Of a stretch of DNA of 64,000 bases, positions 45,212 through 54,375 are shown in pieces (the stretch's first letter is position 1; each line of letters opens with the position of its first letter). Made by a program: the position numbers and the translations under genes. This DNA is from Streptomyces sp. DH5 (lineage in GTDB: Bacteria; Actinomycetota; Actinomycetes; Streptomycetales; Streptomycetaceae). Under the pieces are notes generated by a model. That model saw only the letters and a list, made by a program, of their open reading frames with translations. It was not told where the DNA came from and did not search any database. The DNA lies in assembly GCF_020873915.1 (NCBI RefSeq), contig NZ_JAHWGP010000027.1, positions 42,042 to 106,041 on the forward strand, read 5' to 3'.

Positions 45212-48133
45212 TCACGTGATGGCGCACTCCTTGATGTCGAGCGGTTCGGTGACGCCCGCCGGTCTGCTGCACAGGACCTCCGCCCTCGACACGCCCTCCG
45301 GGGTTCTGCGGACCCGTGCCAGGACGATGCTGTGGCCGTGCCGCTCGCCGTACAGGGGCGCGTCGGTGAAGTCGATCGTGCCGGTGGCCAACCCGTCGAG
45401 TTTGACGCCCCTGAGGTTGATCCAGGTCGCGGCGCGGCTCTGCCGTACGTCTCCGAGGCTGGCCGCCCAGTACAGCGCACGCGTGGCGTCGTGGGAGAGG
45501 GCCGTCTGGCCGCTGGCGAAGTCGGGGGCGTCGTACGTGGCCTCGCCCTTCTCGAGCCAGGGGAGGTGCTCGGCGGCGTCCTGGTAGAAGGCGGTCCCGG
45601 CCGCCGCTTCGCGCAGCTCGGCCAGGGCCGCGTGGTACAGCGTGATCCGCGGGGCGACACCGTCGCGGCCGCCCGTGCCGGAGAACTTGGCCTTGCTCAG
45701 GTCGTCACCGGTGAGGATGGAGATCTCCCGGTTCGCGCAGCCGGGTTCGACGCCCAGCTGGGTCATCAGCGGCCCGATGTCCTCGACCCGTCCGGCGAAG
45801 TAGATCACCGAAGGGACGTTCTCTCCGCGGCAGATGCTCTCCGCGTGCAGCCGCAGTTCGGGCTTGCCGTTCGCCACCCGGTACTTTCGCGCGGGCAGCA
45901 GCCGGAAGCCTTCACGGCTCAGCATCTCCCCGCCGTAGAGGGCCTGTTCGCTGGTGTAGCGGTCCTGCGAATCCACCGTGTCGCGGGCCAGGACCAGGGC
46001 GTGCGGGGCCCGGTCCCGGCCGCGCAGCTGCCGGGCGACGAGACCGAGCGCCTCCGCCTGGTGCTCGTCGGGAGCGGCGAGGCTGAACCAGTTGGAGAAC
46101 TCCTTCGGCAGGTAGGTCGCCGAGTTGGTGCCGGAGACGACGGGAAGCCCCGCCGAGTGGAGCCGCCGCGTCACGTCCGGGCTGCTCTGCAGGTCACGGC
46201 CGAAGCCGACGACCCCGACGACGGTCGGGTCGCGGTCGGCGTACTCGGCGATCGCGTCGGCCGTGACGCGCTGGTGCCCCATGTCCGCGCCGCCGTTGGC
46301 GAGCAGCACCCGCATCTTCACCCGGTAGTTCTCGTTGACGACGCGCTGGGCGAGGTAGACGCCGGCCAGCTCCTCGGCGCCCTTGACCAGCGACGGGTCC
46401 ACCGCGGCCGAGCTCAGCGGTCCCGCGTACACCACCGTGACGTAGGCGCGGGGATGGTCGCGCAGCACCTTGTCGTTCTCGGCGTGCACCAGCTCCTCCA
46501 GCTCGCGCAGCCTCCCGCCCTCCTCGTCGGCCCCGCCGGAGAGGTGGGCACCGAACCGCACGTCTCCGGCCGCTATGCCGACGCACTCCCTGCCGCCCCC
46601 GGGCGCGGGACGCAGCTCGGTGTCGCGGTCGGCGGTCAGCAGACCCGCCGAGCAGTACGTCCGGTGCAGTTCGCGGGCGTGCACGACGCCGACGGTGGCG
46701 GCGAGGGCGAGGACCAGGGCCAGGCTGTACGCCGACCACACGACCCGGGCCACGGGCGGCCGGTGCCGGGTCCTCACACACCGCCAGTCCGTCTGGCGCA
46801 GCTGAACGAGCTCGTCACGGGGCAGCGGGATCCGCAGCACCCAGGGCAGTGCGTTGGTCCGGCTCGGTGACTGGTCGGCCCGCAGGTTCCCGGCCCATTC
46901 GTCGTACCAGTGCCGCAGCCGTTGCTGCAGGCGCGAGGGTCCGCGCAGGAGCTGACCCTCGGGTGGTCCCGGCCGGTTGCCCGGCGCGCTCGCGTCCGTG
47001 CCCCGGTCGAGCAGCACCGCGTCGTCCCCCGCCACACCGGCCACGATCAGCAGCGGGTCCAGTTCACTGCGCCGGCTGCGGACGTCACTGACCGCCCTGA
47101 TCAGTTCGATGCCCCCGTTCTCCCGGCCCGCCCTGCGCAGGAACAGCACCGGCGGCCGGGTCCGCTTCATCCCCCTCAGGTCCCAGCTGACGCGCCGGTG
47201 GTTGTCCCGCAGGTCCTCGAAGAGCGCCAGCACGTACAGCTGGAGGGGGAACGGGCCGCCCTCGCGCATCGCCTCGGCCACGTCGTAGGCACGGGTCGCT
47301 ATGGCCCGCCAGGAGCGGACGGGGCGCAGGAGCCGCACGCTGGTCGACTGGCGGCGGGCGGCGGACTGGAGGAACGTCGTGGTCAGGAACCACCGGCTCT
47401 CCCTGCGCAGCCACAGGAAGAGGGGCGCGCGTCCGGGGACGTGGTTCAGGACGGCGAGCAGGATCATCAGCCCGATGCCCGCCAGGACGGCGACGTACCA
47501 CTCGGGACGGGTGAGGAGCGAGGTGAACGCCCCCAGGACACCCATGGGGAGGAACTGCTGCACGTCGTTGAGCAGCACCTGCCGGTTGCGGCGGGAGGGC
47601 CTGCGGGGGCGCCAGCGCTGCCGTGCCAGGGTCCGCAGGAGCTGCGTCTGGGCCTGCTCCCGCTGGTCGTTGCCGTCCGGAGTCCCCGGCGGGGCGGTCG
47701 GCCAGTGCTCGCGCATCTCCGGATCTTCGGTGGCGTCCTGAAGGGCCCGTACGAGGCCCAGGCGGGGGAAGGAGTAGGGCCGGTAGGCGGCGGACCGGTC
47801 GCCCCACTTCCGGCTGTCGCCGAGGTCACGCAGGAGCCGCACGGCCTGGGCGGTGGGGTCGAGGCCCCCCGGCTGGGGCTCGGTCGGGGCGATGGCCAGG
47901 CGCGTACCGTGGCGCTGCTGCCCCTCGCGCAGCTCGTCGACGAGTTCCGTGACCCGCTCGTCGTCGGCGGCGTCCTCCGCGTGCAGCACGATCACCGGCA
48001 TCGGAGGGTCGCCGGCCCGGAAGTCCTGGATCAGCGACTCCAGTTGTCGCTGGACGTCGATCCCCGCCCCGGTCGACATGCCCGGGTGACCTCCCGGACA
48101 GTCCTGAGGGAAGATCTGGTCGCGGCCGTGCAT
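45212..48133 (-). CDS. Receptor-like membrane protein with extracellular periplasmic-binding domain
   Basis: 973 residues from ATG 48133 (ribosome-binding GGGGGG). Order: a cytoplasmic N-terminal domain of about 470 residues containing MPVIVLHAEDAADDERVTEL, interrupted by a membrane hairpin (YVAVLAGIGLMILLAVLNHV, about 245); a second membrane span (VVWSAYSLALVLALAATVGV, about 505); and a C-terminal type I periplasmic-binding fold (YVTVVYAGPL, VVGVVGFGRD, LPVVSGTNSATYLP, APHALVLARD) like the Leu/Ile/Val-binding proteins. There is no permease or ATPase next to it, so it is more likely a sensor than a transporter part. The N-terminal domain is not recognised. Confidence 0.82.
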   Translation of the reverse strand: MHGRDQIFPQDCPGGHPGMSTGAGIDVQRQLESLIQDFRAGDPPMPVIVLHAEDAADDERVTELVDELREGQQRHGTRLAIAPTEPQPGGLDPTAQAVRLLRDLGDSRKWGDRSAAYRPYSFPRLGLVRALQDATEDPEMREHWPTAPPGTPDGNDQREQAQTQLLRTLARQRWRPRRPSRRNRQVLLNDVQQFLPMGVLGAFTSLLTRPEWYVAVLAGIGLMILLAVLNHVPGRAPLFLWLRRESRWFLTTTFLQSAARRQSTSVRLLRPVRSWRAIATRAYDVAEAMREGGPFPLQLYVLALFEDLRDNHRRVSWDLRGMKRTRPPVLFLRRAGRENGGIELIRAVSDVRSRRSELDPLLIVAGVAGDDAVLLDRGTDASAPGNRPGPPEGQLLRGPSRLQQRLRHWYDEWAGNLRADQSPSRTNALPWVLRIPLPRDELVQLRQTDWRCVRTRHRPPVARVVWSAYSLALVLALAATVGVVHARELHRTYCSAGLLTADRDTELRPAPGGGRECVGIAAGDVRFGAHLSGGADEEGGRLRELEELVHAENDKVLRDHPRAYVTVVYAGPLSSAAVDPSLVKGAEELAGVYLAQRVVNENYRVKMRVLLANGGADMGHQRVTADAIAEYADRDPTVVGVVGFGRDLQSSPDVTRRLHSAGLPVVSGTNSATYLPKEFSNWFSLAAPDEHQAEALGLVARQLRGRDRAPHALVLARDTVDSQDRYTSEQALYGGEMLSREGFRLLPARKYRVANGKPELRLHAESICRGENVPSVIYFAGRVEDIGPLMTQLGVEPGCANREISILTGDDLSKAKFSGTGGRDGVAPRITLYHAALAELREAAAGTAFYQDAAEHLPWLEKGEATYDAPDFASGQTALSHDATRALYWAASLGDVRQSRAATWINLRGVKLDGLATGTIDFTDAPLYGERHGHSIVLARVRRTPEGVSRAEVLCSRPAGVTEPLDIKECAIT

Positions 48134-48864
48134 GGACACCCCCCGTGGTCGTAAGACACATGTGTCGCAAGCGCCTTGTGAGGATAACGCTTGCCTCTGA
48201 CAACTGCTCGTGGTGCGCGCGCTGTTCATCACGGTGGTGATGGCCGCAGGAGCGGGCGTCGCGCTGACCGGCCCCAGCCCGTGGGCGGTCCGGTGAGTGC
48301 GGGCGTGCCGCGGCGAGCCTGACCGCCGGACACACGGCAGCCCTCAGCGGAAGCGGTGCGGCGCCCTGCGTCCACGGAGCCGCAGCGGCCCGTGCCCGGA
48401 GGTGCCGTGCGGCGCCGGGCGGTCCGCCGGAGGTGCGTGCGGCGGGACGCCTCGAGGTACGGGCGAAGATCCCCGCGGGGCGGCCGTCGGGCGGTGCGCG
48501 CGGCGTACGTGCCGCGCCGGAAGCACGGCCGGGAGGGCGGAGGGAAGCACGGCCGGAAGGGAGGCGGGGAGGGCGGTGGGAGGGCGGCTCGGCGGAGCGG
48601 GTCGGCTCGTACGGCAGGCGACCGGGCCGGCCACCGCGTCCCCGCACGCGTTCCGGTGCCGACCTGGAAGCCGGGTGAGCGCAGCTCCAGGCCATCTACC
48701 CGTCCGGGCCCTCTCCCCGTCCAGGTCGCGTATTAACCCGACCGGACCACCCCGCCACCCGGTCGCGACGGTCGTCGTGCGCCCCACCGCCACCACCCGC
48801 ACGATGGGCCGTGATGCCGACCGGCAGGCCGATCGGTACCGGTCGGATGCGAAGGAGTCCCGGG
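48134..48864. other. About 730-base intergenic region with repeats
   Basis: No gene recognised. It contains a GA-rich tract (48521-48600) in which AAGCACGGCCGG occurs twice, and copy B of the dispersed repeat just before the betaine operon. Confidence 0.5.
48733..48833. repeat. Dispersed intergenic repeat, copy B
   Basis: 101 bases, about 80% identical to copy A (43835-43936), same orientation. It lies 31 bases upstream of the aldehyde dehydrogenase start, where a promoter of the betaine operon would be expected. The 19-base block GGACCACCCCGC and CGCCCC-CGCCACCAC are the most conserved parts. Confidence 0.75.
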
Positions 48865-50331
48865 ATGGGCGAGCTGTACATCGACGGTGAATGGACGAGC
48901 GCGGCGGCCGGCGGGCGCCGGGACGTGATCAACCCGTACGACGCCTCCGTCGTCACCACCGTCGACGAGGCGGACGCCACCGACGTGGACCGCGCGGTGC
49001 GCGCCGCCCGGCGCGCCTTCGTCGAGGAGGACTGGGCGAACGCACCCACCCGCCGCCGCGCCGACGTGCTGCTGCGCGTCCGCGACCTGCTGCTGCGCGA
49101 CATCGACGAGATCGCCCGCACGGAGACCCTCGACACCGGCAAGACACTGGCCGAGGCCCGCTTCGACGTGGAGGACGTGGCCAACGCCTTCCGCTACTTC
49201 GGGGAACTCGCCGGCAAGGACGGCGGCCGCGTCGTGGACGTCGGCCCCGACGTCCTCAGCCGCGTCGTCTACCAGCCCGTCGGCGTGTGCGCCCTCATCG
49301 CCCCCTGGAACTACCCTCTGCTCCAGGCCTCGTGGAAGGTCGCGCCCGCGCTGGCCGCGGGCAACACCTTCGTCCTCAAACCGAGCGAGACCACCCCGCT
49401 CACCACGATCGCCATGATCCGCCTGATCGAGGAGGCCGGCGCACCGCGCGGCGTCGCCAACCTGGTGCTCGGCTCCGGGGCGACCGTCGGCGCGGCCATG
49501 ACCTCCCACCCCGAAGTCGACCTGGTGTCCTTCACCGGCGGCCTCGCCACCGGACGCGCCATCATGGCCGCCGCCGCCGAGGGACCCAAGAACATCGCCC
49601 TGGAACTGGGCGGCAAGAACCCCAACATCGTCTTCGAGGACGCCGACTTCGACGCCGCCGTCGACTACGGGCTCGACGCCGCCTTCCTGCACGCCGGGCA
49701 GGTCTGCTCCGCCGGCTCGCGCCTGCTCGTCCAGGACTCCCTGCACGACCGCTTCGTCGACGCCCTCGCCGAACGGGCCAGGGCGATCCGCCTCGGCAAC
49801 GGCATGGACGAAGGCACCGAGAGCGGCCCGCTCAGCTCCGCCGAACACCGCGACAAGGTCGAACGCCACATCGCCGCCGCCCGCGAGGAGGGCGCCCGGC
49901 TCGTCACCGGCGGCACCCGCCCCGACGACCCGGCACTCGGCCGCGGCTTCTTCCTGCTGCCGACGATCTTCGCCGACTGCGACAAGTCCATGAGCATCGT
50001 GCAGGAGGAGGTCTTCGGGCCGGTGGTCACCGTCGAGCGGTTCCGCACCGAGGACGAGGCCGTGGAACTGGCCAACGACACCCGCTACGGCCTGGCCGGC
50101 GGCGTGTGGACCTCCGACGCGAGCCGCGCCCAGCGCGTCGCCCAGCGGCTGCGGCACGGCACCGTGTGGATCAACGACTTCCACCCCTACGTACCGCAGG
50201 CCGAATGGGGCGGCTTCGGCCGCTCCGGCGTCGGACGCGAACTCGGCCCCACCGGCCTGCGCGAGTACCAGGAAGCCAAGCACATCTACCAGAACCTCGC
50301 CCCGGGGCCGTCCGGCTGGTTCAAGGGCTGA
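48865..50331 (+). CDS. betB: Betaine-aldehyde dehydrogenase family enzyme
   Basis: 488 residues from ATG 48865 with GAAGGAG 7 bases upstream. Aldehyde dehydrogenase motifs: APWNYPLL, FTGGLATGR, the catalytic-Glu segment LELGGKNPNIVF (Glu247) and the nucleophile GQVCSAGSR (Cys281). Followed by a choline dehydrogenase and a BCCT transporter, it is expected to oxidise betaine aldehyde to glycine betaine with NAD(P), giving osmoprotection. The gene name follows from operon context and family. Confidence 0.9.
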   Translation: MGELYIDGEWTSAAAGGRRDVINPYDASVVTTVDEADATDVDRAVRAARRAFVEEDWANAPTRRRADVLLRVRDLLLRDIDEIARTETLDTGKTLAEARFDVEDVANAFRYFGELAGKDGGRVVDVGPDVLSRVVYQPVGVCALIAPWNYPLLQASWKVAPALAAGNTFVLKPSETTPLTTIAMIRLIEEAGAPRGVANLVLGSGATVGAAMTSHPEVDLVSFTGGLATGRAIMAAAAEGPKNIALELGGKNPNIVFEDADFDAAVDYGLDAAFLHAGQVCSAGSRLLVQDSLHDRFVDALAERARAIRLGNGMDEGTESGPLSSAEHRDKVERHIAAAREEGARLVTGGTRPDDPALGRGFFLLPTIFADCDKSMSIVQEEVFGPVVTVERFRTEDEAVELANDTRYGLAGGVWTSDASRAQRVAQRLRHGTVWINDFHPYVPQAEWGGFGRSGVGRELGPTGLREYQEAKHIYQNLAPGPSGWFKG

Positions 50332-50351
50332 GCACGAGCACACGCCACCCC

Positions 50352-50423
50352 CGACGGACCGACGGACCGACGGGCCGACGGGTCGGCGGATCGGCGGACT
50401 GACGGACCGACGCATCGACGGCT
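50352..50423. repeat. Nine tandem 8-base repeats between betB and betA
   Basis: Nine consecutive units of 8 bases (consensus CGACGGAC) fill most of the 110-base spacer; first two are identical, later ones differ by 1-3 bases. Confidence 0.9.
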
Positions 50424-50441
50424 TCGAAGAAAGGCACCCCC

Positions 50442-52001
50442 ATGGCCTCCACCACCCCGCACGGCGCCGAGTCCTCCTACGACTACGTCATCGTCGGTGG
50501 CGGCACCGCCGGCTGCGTCCTCGCCGCACGGCTGAGCGAGGACCCCGACGTCCGGGTCTGCGTCGTCGAGGGCGGGCCCAGCGACGTCGGCGACGAGCGC
50601 ATCCTGCGCCTGCGCAACTGGATCAACCTGCTCGGCACCGAGTTCGACTACGGATACACCACCGTCGAACAGCCGCGCGGCAACTCCCACATCCTGCACT
50701 CACGGGCCCGAGTGCTCGGCGGCTGCTCCTCCCACAACACGCTCATCAGCTTCCTGCCGCTGCCCCAGGACCTCGACGACTGGGTGGCCCACGGCTGCCA
50801 GGGCTGGGACCCGGCGACGATCCTGCCCTACCGCGACCGGCTGCAGACCAAGATCGTCCCGGTGGCGGAGGCCGACCGCAATCCCATCGCCAGGGACTTC
50901 GTCACCGCCGCCTCCCGCGCCACCGGCGTCCCCGTCGTCGACGACTTCAACGCCGAACCCTTCGCCGACGGCACCGGCTTCTTCTCCCTGGCCTACGAAC
51001 CGGAGGGCAACCTGCGATCCTCCGCCTCCGTCGCCTACCTCCACCCCGTTCTGGACCGCCCCAACCTCACCCTCCTCCTGGAGACCTGGGCCCACCGGCT
51101 GCTCACCGACGAGTCGGGCAGGCTGACCCGCGTCGCCGTACGGGGCGCCGACGGTGAGCCGGCCACCGTACGCGCCGAACGCGAACTCCTGCTGTGCGCC
51201 GGGGCGATCGACACCCCGCGCCTGCTGATGCTGTCCGGCATCGGCCCGGCCGACGACCTGCGCCGCGTCGGCATCGACGTCCACCTCGACCTGCCCGGCG
51301 TGGGGGAGAACCTGCTGGACCACCCCGAGTCCGTGATGGTCTGGGAGACCGACGGCCCGCTGCCGCCCAACTCCGCGATGGACTCCGACGCCGGCCTGTT
51401 CCTGCGCAGGGACGAGGGACAGCCGCGCCCCGACCTGATGTTCCACTTCTACCAGGTGCCGTTCACCGTCAACACCGAGCGTCTGGGCTACCCCGTGCCC
51501 GAACACGGGGTGTGCATGACGCCCAACGTGCCCCGGGCCCGTTCCACCGGGCGCATGTGGCTGCGCAGTGCCAACCCGGCCGAGCATCCCGCCCTGGACT
51601 TCCGGTACTTCACCGACCCCGAGGGCCACGACGAGCGCACCGTCGTCGAAGGGCTCAAGGTGGCCCGGGAGATCGCCGCCACCGACCCCCTGAAGGGCTG
51701 GCTGCGGCGCGAGGTCGCGCCCGGCCCTGACGTCACCTCCGACGCCGGCCTGTCCGAGTACGGGCGCCGCGTCGCCCACACCGTCTACCACCCGGCGGGC
51801 ACCTGCCGCATGGGCGCGGCGGACGACCCGATGGCCGTCTGCGACCCCGAACTCGGACTGCGCGGCGCGGAGGGCGTGCGCATCGTCGACGCCTCGGTCT
51901 TCCCGACCATGCCCACCATCAACCCCATGGTGACCGTCCTGCTCGCCGCCGAACGCGCCGCCGACCTGCTCACCGGCCGCTCCGGACCCGCCGGCCGATA
52001 G
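50442..52001 (+). CDS. betA: Choline dehydrogenase (GMC oxidoreductase)
   Basis: 519 residues. FAD-binding motif VIVGGGTAGCVLAARLSED near the N-terminus, GMC signature 1 region (RVLGGCSSHN), signature 2 region GAIDTPRLLMLSGIG, and the C-terminal active-site stretch HTVYHPAGTCRMG with the catalytic His. GMC enzymes of this type oxidise choline to betaine aldehyde. Coupled in an operon with betB before it and BCCT after it; spacers on both sides are tandem repeats. Confidence 0.9.
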   Translation: MASTTPHGAESSYDYVIVGGGTAGCVLAARLSEDPDVRVCVVEGGPSDVGDERILRLRNWINLLGTEFDYGYTTVEQPRGNSHILHSRARVLGGCSSHNTLISFLPLPQDLDDWVAHGCQGWDPATILPYRDRLQTKIVPVAEADRNPIARDFVTAASRATGVPVVDDFNAEPFADGTGFFSLAYEPEGNLRSSASVAYLHPVLDRPNLTLLLETWAHRLLTDESGRLTRVAVRGADGEPATVRAERELLLCAGAIDTPRLLMLSGIGPADDLRRVGIDVHLDLPGVGENLLDHPESVMVWETDGPLPPNSAMDSDAGLFLRRDEGQPRPDLMFHFYQVPFTVNTERLGYPVPEHGVCMTPNVPRARSTGRMWLRSANPAEHPALDFRYFTDPEGHDERTVVEGLKVAREIAATDPLKGWLRREVAPGPDVTSDAGLSEYGRRVAHTVYHPAGTCRMGAADDPMAVCDPELGLRGAEGVRIVDASVFPTMPTINPMVTVLLAAERAADLLTGRSGPAGR

Positions 52002-52032
52002 CCGCACGGCCACCGGGGCCGCCGTCCCCGCA

Positions 52033-52108
52033 CCGTGGACCGTCGCGCCGACCGCGGACCGCGGCGCCGACCGTGGACCGCGGCGCCGACCGTGGACCGC
52101 GGCGCCGA
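52033..52108. repeat. Four tandem 19-base repeats between betA and the BCCT gene
   Basis: Four units of 19 bases (consensus CCGTGGACCGCGGCGCCGA): 52033-52051, 52052-52070, 52071-52089 and 52090-52108; the last two are identical. Confidence 0.92.
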
Positions 52109-52177
52109 CCGGGCGTCTCAAGTGCACCGGGAGCTCCGGCAGACGGCCGCCGGCCTCGGCGAGAGAGGAACACGACT

Positions 52178-54304
52178 GTGTCAACCGCTGGAGAGAAGGA
52201 CCCCGGCATGGCGCCGGAGGACATGACCGCGGAGGAGGGGGTGACCGGCCCGGTCCGGCTCAAACCCGTCGTCTTCTTCGGAGCCGCCCTGCTCGTCCTC
52301 GCCGTCTCGCTGTGGGCGATCATCACCCCGGACGGGGCGGAGGACGTCATCGGCGTGGCGGTCGGCAAGATCTCCGGCTGGTTCGGCTGGTACTACTTCG
52401 TCGCCGCCACCCTGTACCTGCTGTTCGTCGTGTTCATCGCCCTGTCCAAGTACGGCACCGTCAAGCTGGGCCCCAAACACTCCAAACCCGACTACGGGGT
52501 CTTCACCTGGGGGGCGATGCTCTTCGCGGCGGGCATCGGCATCGACCTGATGTTCTTCTCGGTCTCCGGGCCCGTCAGCCACTACCTCGCCCCGCCCCAG
52601 GGCGACCCGGAGACCCTCGAATCCGCCCGTCAGGCCGTCGTGTGGACCCTGTTCCACTACGGCATCACCGGCTGGGGCATGTACGCCCTGATGGGCATGG
52701 CCCTCGGCTACTTCTCCTTCCGATACCGGCTGCCCCTCGCGATCCGCTCCGCGCTCTACCCGATCATCGGCCGCCGCATCCACGGACGGATCGGCGACAC
52801 CGTCGACCTGGCGGCCATCATCGGCACCGTCTTCGGCATCGGCGTGACCCTCGGCATCGGCGTGGTGCAACTGAACTACGGCCTGAAAGTCCTCTTCGGC
52901 GTACCGGAGGGGCTCACCGCGCAGATCGCCCTGATCGTCGTCGCGGTGGCGATGGCCACCTTCTCCGCCGCCTCCGGCGTCGACAAGGGCATCCGCAGAC
53001 TGTCCCAGCTCAACATCCTCCTCGCCGCCCTGCTGATGTTCTACATCCTGGTCGTCGGCGAACCGTTCCGCGTGCTCAACGCCGTGGTCCAGAACGTCGG
53101 GGACTACGTCAGCCGCTTCCCCTCGATGACCCTGAACACCTTCGCCTACGACCAGCCCACCGAATGGCTGGACGCGTGGACGCTCTTCTTCTGGGCCTGG
53201 TGGATCGCCTGGGCGCCGTTCGTCGGGCTCTTCCTGGCCCGCATCTCCCGCGGCCGCACCCTGCGCGAGTTCATCGCGGCGACACTGGTCATCCCGTTCC
53301 TCTTCACCGGCCTCTTCCTGGCGATCTTCGGCAACAGCGCCCTGCTCCTGGTGCGGGACGGCAACACCGAGTTCGGCGAAACCGCCATGAACATCCCCGA
53401 ACAGGGCTTCTACAGCCTGCTGGAGCAATACCCGGGATACCTCTTCAGCGCCGGACTCGCCACCTTCGTCGGCCTGCTGCTGTACGTCACCTCCGCCGAC
53501 TCCGGGGCCCTGGTCATGGGCAACCTCAGCGCCGACCTGCCCACCCCGGTGACCGACGCGCCCACCTGGCTGCGCATCTTCTGGGCCGTGGCGACGGGAC
53601 TGCTCACCCTCGCCATGCTGATCGTGGGCGGCGTGGAGGCGCTCACCAACGCCACCATCATCATGGGGCTCCCCTTCTCCTTCGTGATGTTCCTGATCAT
53701 GGCCGGCCTCTATCTGGCCCTGCGCACCGAACGCATGAAGGCCGAGGCCAAGATCACCACCCTGCCCGGCTCGCTCTCCGGACGCATCGCCCATCACGGC
53801 CTGCCGGGAGCACCGGCCTGGCAGCACCGGCTGGCCCGGGCGATGGCGTTCCCCGGCAGACGGGCCGCCGCGAGGTTCGTCGACCAGGTGTGCCGCCCCG
53901 CCTTCCACGAGGTCGCGGGAGAACTCCGGGAGGCCGGCGCGGACGCGGAGGTCCTGGAAGGCACCGTGGAGGAGAACGGCCTCCCCCACGTCGGCCTGCG
54001 CGTGCCGATCGGCGCCAGCGACGAATTCCTCTACGAGGTCTGGCCCGTCGAGATGCCGACCCCCGGCTTCGCCACCCGGTCGGTCAGCCGGCACGACTCC
54101 TACGTGCGCTTCGAGGTCCGGCTCGCCGAGGGCAACCAGGACTACGACGTCATGGGCTACAGCAAGGACCAGCTCATCGCCGACAGTCTCGACCAGTACG
54201 AGCGGCACCTGGAGTACCTCCGGGTCCGCGACGAGGCGACCTCCCGCTCCAGCCTCCCCGTCCACCGCCCGGACGAACCGGACGCACACCTGCCGGAGGG
54301 GTAG
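52178..54304 (+). CDS. BCCT-family choline/betaine transporter with long regulatory C-terminus
   Basis: 708 residues from GTG 52178 with GAGAGGAA 8 bases upstream. Twelve hydrophobic segments with the BCCT signature region WTLFFWAWWIAWAPFVGLFL (the Trp-rich TM8 segment) and ISRGRTLREF. After the last helix there is a soluble tail of about 200 residues, as in BetT-type choline transporters and unlike the short tails of betaine carriers, suggesting osmosensing. With betA and betB it would supply choline for betaine synthesis. Confidence 0.9.
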   Translation: MSTAGEKDPGMAPEDMTAEEGVTGPVRLKPVVFFGAALLVLAVSLWAIITPDGAEDVIGVAVGKISGWFGWYYFVAATLYLLFVVFIALSKYGTVKLGPKHSKPDYGVFTWGAMLFAAGIGIDLMFFSVSGPVSHYLAPPQGDPETLESARQAVVWTLFHYGITGWGMYALMGMALGYFSFRYRLPLAIRSALYPIIGRRIHGRIGDTVDLAAIIGTVFGIGVTLGIGVVQLNYGLKVLFGVPEGLTAQIALIVVAVAMATFSAASGVDKGIRRLSQLNILLAALLMFYILVVGEPFRVLNAVVQNVGDYVSRFPSMTLNTFAYDQPTEWLDAWTLFFWAWWIAWAPFVGLFLARISRGRTLREFIAATLVIPFLFTGLFLAIFGNSALLLVRDGNTEFGETAMNIPEQGFYSLLEQYPGYLFSAGLATFVGLLLYVTSADSGALVMGNLSADLPTPVTDAPTWLRIFWAVATGLLTLAMLIVGGVEALTNATIIMGLPFSFVMFLIMAGLYLALRTERMKAEAKITTLPGSLSGRIAHHGLPGAPAWQHRLARAMAFPGRRAAARFVDQVCRPAFHEVAGELREAGADAEVLEGTVEENGLPHVGLRVPIGASDEFLYEVWPVEMPTPGFATRSVSRHDSYVRFEVRLAEGNQDYDVMGYSKDQLIADSLDQYERHLEYLRVRDEATSRSSLPVHRPDEPDAHLPEG

Positions 54305-54375
54305 GCCGCGTGCGCGCCCGGGCAGCGGCATCGGCGCTCCCTGCGTTGTCAGTGCCCCACTGCATAGTTCGGGTC

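Noticed and set aside
52181-54331. Minus-strand open frame opposite the BCCT gene
   Set aside because: Antisense shadow with Gly/Asp-rich translation.
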